Of a stretch of 64,000 nt of DNA, positions 61,155 to 64,000 are shown one piece after another (the stretch's first letter is position 1; every line of letters starts with the position of its first letter). The DNA is from Caballeronia insecticola (GTDB lineage Bacteria > Pseudomonadota > Gammaproteobacteria > Burkholderiales > Burkholderiaceae). The translations under genes were made by a program, and so were the position numbers. The DNA is taken from NCBI RefSeq assembly GCF_000402035.1, contig NC_021289.1, forward strand, positions 310,001 to 374,000, in the 5' to 3' direction. The notes under the pieces are model-generated. The model was given only the letters and a program-made list of their open reading frames with translations. It ran no database searches and was not told where the DNA came from.

Positions 61155-62144
61155 TTAGATGTCGAGAACCAGTTCGTTCGAGCACGCGCGCGATACGCAG
61201 ATCATGATCTCCGATTCTTGCTCGTCTTCATCGAGAACGAAATCGCGATGATCGGCTTCGCCCGCCAGCAAACGCGTTCTGCACGATCCGCATGTGCCGG
61301 CCTCGCATGAGCTCGGCGTGTCGATGCCGTTGGCGCGCAGCGCATCGAGGATCGATTCGCCGGGCGCGACGTTCACGCATCCGCCGCTGCGCGCAAGGCG
61401 CACCGTGAACGCTTTTTCGCCCGCTGCGTTTTCGTGCGAACTCGTGCCGAAGTCCTCGAAATGCACGGCGGACGAGGGCCAATGAGCGGTCGCGTCGCGC
61501 ACCGCCTGCATCAGCGGACGCGGGCCGCAGCAATAGATATGCGTATTGCCATGTCTTTCCGCGACCAGCGGTTCGATTGCGATGGATTGCGCCCGATCGC
61601 CAAAGTCGTGATGCACGCGTACCTTGTGCGCAAGTTCGGCTGCACTGAATTCGTCGAGAAACGCAGTCGATTCGGGCGCACGCGTGCAATAGATCACATC
61701 GAATGGTGCATTGCGTGCGGCGAGTTCGGCCATCATCGCGCGCATGGGCGTGATGCCGATTCCGCCTGCGATCAGCAAATAGCGCGATGCGTCGTTTGCA
61801 AGCGGAAAGTAGTTCAGTGGTGACGATACATTCAGCGTCGTTCCCGCGTTCACATCGCGAGCCATGCTGAGGGAGCCGCCGCCGCCTGCCGCATCGCGCT
61901 TGACGGCGATCACATAGCGGTCGCGTTCGGCGGGCGCATTGCACAGCGAATAACGTCGTGCGATGCCCGCGGGTGTATGAACCAGCAGATGCGCGCCGGC
62001 GGTAAAGGGCGGCAGCGTCTCGCCGTTTCGGTCGCGCAACTCGAAGAGAAAGATGTCATCGGCGATTTCGCGCTTGTCGGTGACCGTGAGCGTAAGCATT
62101 TCTTCAGTCGTGTCTGTTTGATTAGCTATGCTAAGGGTAGTCAT
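61155..62144 (-). CDS. PDR/VanB-type oxygenase reductase (module C)
   Basis: A 329-residue reductase with the PDR order: flavin domain (RRYSLCNAP), NAD domain (GGIGITPMRAM, YCCGPRPLM) and C-terminal 2Fe-2S (CEAGTCGSCRTR and a later ICVSRAC). No oxygenase is encoded in module C within the window, so its partner may be elsewhere or be one of the two oxygenases upstream. The ATG at 62144 is a choice among TTG 62183, ATG 62144 and ATG 62099; none has a strong ribosome site. Confidence 0.88.
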   Translation of the reverse strand: MTTLSIANQTDTTEEMLTLTVTDKREIADDIFLFELRDRNGETLPPFTAGAHLLVHTPAGIARRYSLCNAPAERDRYVIAVKRDAAGGGGSLSMARDVNAGTTLNVSSPLNYFPLANDASRYLLIAGGIGITPMRAMMAELAARNAPFDVIYCTRAPESTAFLDEFSAAELAHKVRVHHDFGDRAQSIAIEPLVAERHGNTHIYCCGPRPLMQAVRDATAHWPSSAVHFEDFGTSSHENAAGEKAFTVRLARSGGCVNVAPGESILDALRANGIDTPSSCEAGTCGSCRTRLLAGEADHRDFVLDEDEQESEIMICVSRACSNELVLDI

Positions 62145-62191
62145 GATTCTCTTGCGGCTTTTATTCACCACCTCACGGTTCAATCAAACGG

Positions 62192-63379
62192 TCACGCGAG
62201 CGCGACCTGATGCATCAGAAAGACTTCCTCGCCACGTTCCGACGAAGCGATCGCCGCCGCGCATACTTCCAGATTGGCGAGGCCCCATCGGCCATCGTGT
62301 ATGGCGCGCTTGCGACCGCTGATTGCGTCGTGAAACTCGCGCATCACAAGTTCGCGCGGCGAGATATCGGTCGGCAATTCGATCTCGCGCCGGCCTTCGT
62401 GCGTATAGACGAAAAGGCCTTTAGGCGACTGACGAATCTCGCCTCGCTCGCAACTCACGAGCGTCAAGCCGAAGAACGGTTGATCCGGCGCGCTCGCGGG
62501 AATCGCGTGACGCGCGCGTGCGGCCTTGGCACGCAATTCATCTTCGATACTCGATGGCTTCGCAATGGCACGCGGCTGCGCGGGAAAGCCCCATTCGCCG
62601 ATATCGAAGCTCAACTCCGCACTCGCGAATCGGCCATAGCCGTTATAGACGGCCGTGGCGGCGGCGCCATCGGCGAATTCGATGAAGACTGTATGCGCGC
62701 CGATTGCGCGCCGTTCAGGGTCCCAGTCGAACGTTTTAGCGCGTACGCTGCGTGCCGCGCCGCCCGCGAGCAGACGAATGATGTCGAACTGATGTGAGCC
62801 CTGACGCAAGGTCACGCCGCCGCCCTGAGCGGTGTCGAGTTCGTCGGGACGGCGAGGGCGATAGATCCAGTCGGTGAAGCACCACGTATGCACCATGCGC
62901 ACGCGGCCGAGTTCGCCCGACTGGATCAACTCGCGCATCGCTTGAATGGGCTGATCGTAACTGTGCGAATGACCCGCGAGAAGGACGATGCCCGCGGCAT
63001 CGGCGGCGGCGACCATGGCGCGGGCATCGTCGAGATTCGCGGCCATCGGCTTCTCGACGAGCACATGCTTGCCCGCGCGTGCAGCCAGCTCGACGTGCGC
63101 GCGATGCAGCGTGGTCGGCGACGCGATATAGACGGCATCGAGCGCACCATGCGCGATGAGTTCCTCGATGCTTTCGTAGGCGCTCACGCCGTATTCCTGT
63201 GCGCCTGCTACACGCACCGTCGCCGATGGATCGGCGAAGCCCGCGAGCACGAAGCCCGCATGTTTGCGAATGGCGGGCACGAATGCGCGTCCCGCCGTGC
63301 CGAAGCCGACGATGCCGATGCGCACGCACTCTTGTGCGGCGCGGTCGTGAGTGCTGTCGGACTTCGGTGCATGCGTCAC
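62192..63379 (-). CDS. Gfo/Idh/MocA-family dehydrogenase (module C)
   Basis: A 395-residue dehydrogenase with Rossmann motif GIVGFGTAGRAF, the conserved EKP (VLVEKPMA) and a C-terminal beta-sheet substrate domain. The family includes sugar dehydrogenases and also the cis-dihydrodiol dehydrogenase of the 4,5-phthalate pathway. Next to a PDR-type reductase and close to a decarboxylase-like gene, the latter role is attractive but unproven. It overlaps the MarR gene by 4 bp. Confidence 0.9.
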   Translation of the reverse strand: MTHAPKSDSTHDRAAQECVRIGIVGFGTAGRAFVPAIRKHAGFVLAGFADPSATVRVAGAQEYGVSAYESIEELIAHGALDAVYIASPTTLHRAHVELAARAGKHVLVEKPMAANLDDARAMVAAADAAGIVLLAGHSHSYDQPIQAMRELIQSGELGRVRMVHTWCFTDWIYRPRRPDELDTAQGGGVTLRQGSHQFDIIRLLAGGAARSVRAKTFDWDPERRAIGAHTVFIEFADGAAATAVYNGYGRFASAELSFDIGEWGFPAQPRAIAKPSSIEDELRAKAARARHAIPASAPDQPFFGLTLVSCERGEIRQSPKGLFVYTHEGRREIELPTDISPRELVMREFHDAISGRKRAIHDGRWGLANLEVCAAAIASSERGEEVFLMHQVALA

Positions 63380-63930
63380 AGTGATTCCTCGCTGAAGGTG
63401 CCATTAGCCGAATCGCGGCCGTTCTTTGCGGCCACGAGGTCGTCGGCGGCCAGGTTCTCGATCATCGCGAGCAACGTGCGGCGCGTGGCGGCGATGTCTT
63501 CCTGCGTGATACCTGCAAGCGCGATGCGATTCACGTCGATCGCGCCGGGCACGAGCGCGGTGCGCAACGCGACACCCTTGGGCGTCAGGAACACGCGCAC
63601 TTGCTTGCGGTTGTCGGGCAACTTCTGGCGCGTGAGATAGCCGAGCGTTTCCATCGTCTTCAACGCGGAAAACGTGGTCGGTTCGGCCACGCCCGCCTGT
63701 TCGCTCAACTGCCGCTGCGTAAGGCCGTCGGTCTGCCAGAGGATGCGCAGAAACGTCCAGTGTCCGTAAAGCACGTCGTGCTCTTTAAGGCGCGCCTGCA
63801 ACGAGCGCGAAAAGCCGCGCGCCGCGTCCTTGACGAGATGCGCCATGCGTTCTTCCGGCAAGGCCTCGCGCCAGTGCTTGAGCGTGCCCGGTTGCGGGTC
63901 GCGTGGAATCTTTTGCTCGCTCTTGTTCAT
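63376..63930 (-). CDS. MarR-family regulator (module C)
   Basis: A 184-residue winged-helix regulator (LTQRQLSEQAGVAEPTTFSALKTM, wing LPDNRKQVRVFLTPKG) with an N-terminal extension of about 35 residues. The ATG at 63930 follows GGTGAGAGG. It leads the operon with the Gfo/Idh dehydrogenase and PDR reductase and probably represses it through the palindrome upstream until an aromatic or related acid binds. Confidence 0.9.
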   Translation of the reverse strand: MNKSEQKIPRDPQPGTLKHWREALPEERMAHLVKDAARGFSRSLQARLKEHDVLYGHWTFLRILWQTDGLTQRQLSEQAGVAEPTTFSALKTMETLGYLTRQKLPDNRKQVRVFLTPKGVALRTALVPGAIDVNRIALAGITQEDIAATRRTLLAMIENLAADDLVAAKNGRDSANGTFSEESL

Positions 63931-63972
63931 CCTCTCACCTTGTCCGGCATGCACGCATGCCTCTTTTTCGTA

Positions 63973-63990
63973 AACTTAGATAACTAAGTT
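63973..63990. promoter_or_regulatory. Palindromic MarR-type operator of module C
   Basis: AACTTAG-ATAA-CTAAGTT is a perfect 7-4-7 inverted repeat 43 bp before the MarR start, in an A/T-rich promoter stretch. It is the likely autoregulatory site. The right half (GATAACTAAG) recurs in the porin promoter. Confidence 0.65.
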
Positions 63991-64000
63991 AAAATTGTCA

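Noticed and set aside
45861..62183. Interpreting the cluster as a standard phthalate operon
   Set aside because: Families overlap, but the three-component electron chain, aldolase, CobW and zinc dehydrogenase do not fit the known operon, and no substrate evidence is in the sequence.

Overview
The window is high-GC chromosomal DNA from a Burkholderiaceae-type betaproteobacterium, most like Caballeronia, Paraburkholderia or Burkholderia. The evidence is the porin type, a DUF4148 protein, the layout of a complete Flp/Tad pilus locus, and a dense set of Rieske oxygenase, IclR and ABC transporter genes. No rRNA, tRNA, CRISPR array, phage or insertion sequence was seen.

Region 1 (1-10.7 kb, surface and signalling): a 5'-truncated GGDEF-EAL protein, a TPR/glycosyltransferase-like protein, a divergent MarR and DHA2 efflux pair with a palindromic operator, a DUF4148 protein, and a ShlB-type two-partner secretion transporter beside a very large Gly-rich repeat lipoprotein. 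Region 2 (10.7-23.2 kb): a full tad operon (flp, cpaA, tadE, cpaB, cpaC, cpaE, cpaF, tadB, tadC, tadD, DUF3613, tadG), ending with a sigma-54 activator. Many genes overlap by 1-8 bp. Region 3 (23.3-29.8 kb): an EAL phosphodiesterase and a Csu-like chaperone-usher fimbria operon. Regions 1-3 together form a biofilm/adhesion block.

Region 4 (29.9-37.3 kb): a polyol uptake and oxidation cluster. It has a MalK-type ATPase divergent from a binding protein and two permeases, a SorC-type regulator, an L-xylulose-reductase-like SDR and a sorbitol/xylitol-type dehydrogenase. Region 5 (37.3-40.3 kb): a DUF1479 dioxygenase-like gene, an AraC regulator overlapping a VOC gene tail-to-tail, and a decayed beta-hydroxylase.

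Region 6 (40.3-64 kb) is the most interesting part: three adjacent modules for oxidation of aromatic or related acids. Module A (40.3-45.8 kb) has an orphan binding protein, an aldo/keto reductase, a Rieske oxygenase, an IclR regulator and a PDR-type reductase. Module B (45.9-59.9 kb) is a complete three-component Rieske system (oxygenase, ferredoxin, FNR-type reductase) with a zinc dehydrogenase, a class II aldolase-like protein, a dihydroxyphthalate-decarboxylase-like protein, a CobW GTPase, MFS and ABC transporters, a porin and an IclR regulator. A 17-bp palindrome, GTTCCGTATAAAGGAAC, occurs identically (either orientation) at three separate promoters of module B, and a one-mismatch version lies at a fourth. 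Most sites have a second degenerate copy 20 bp away. I infer that the local IclR protein ties all of module B into one regulon. Module C (61.2-64 kb) is a MarR regulator, a Gfo/Idh dehydrogenase and a second PDR-type reductase. No ring-cleavage dioxygenase is present, so the end product must be processed elsewhere, and the substrate is unknown. A membrane ferritin (mbfA) with a striking nested palindrome upstream lies between modules B and C.
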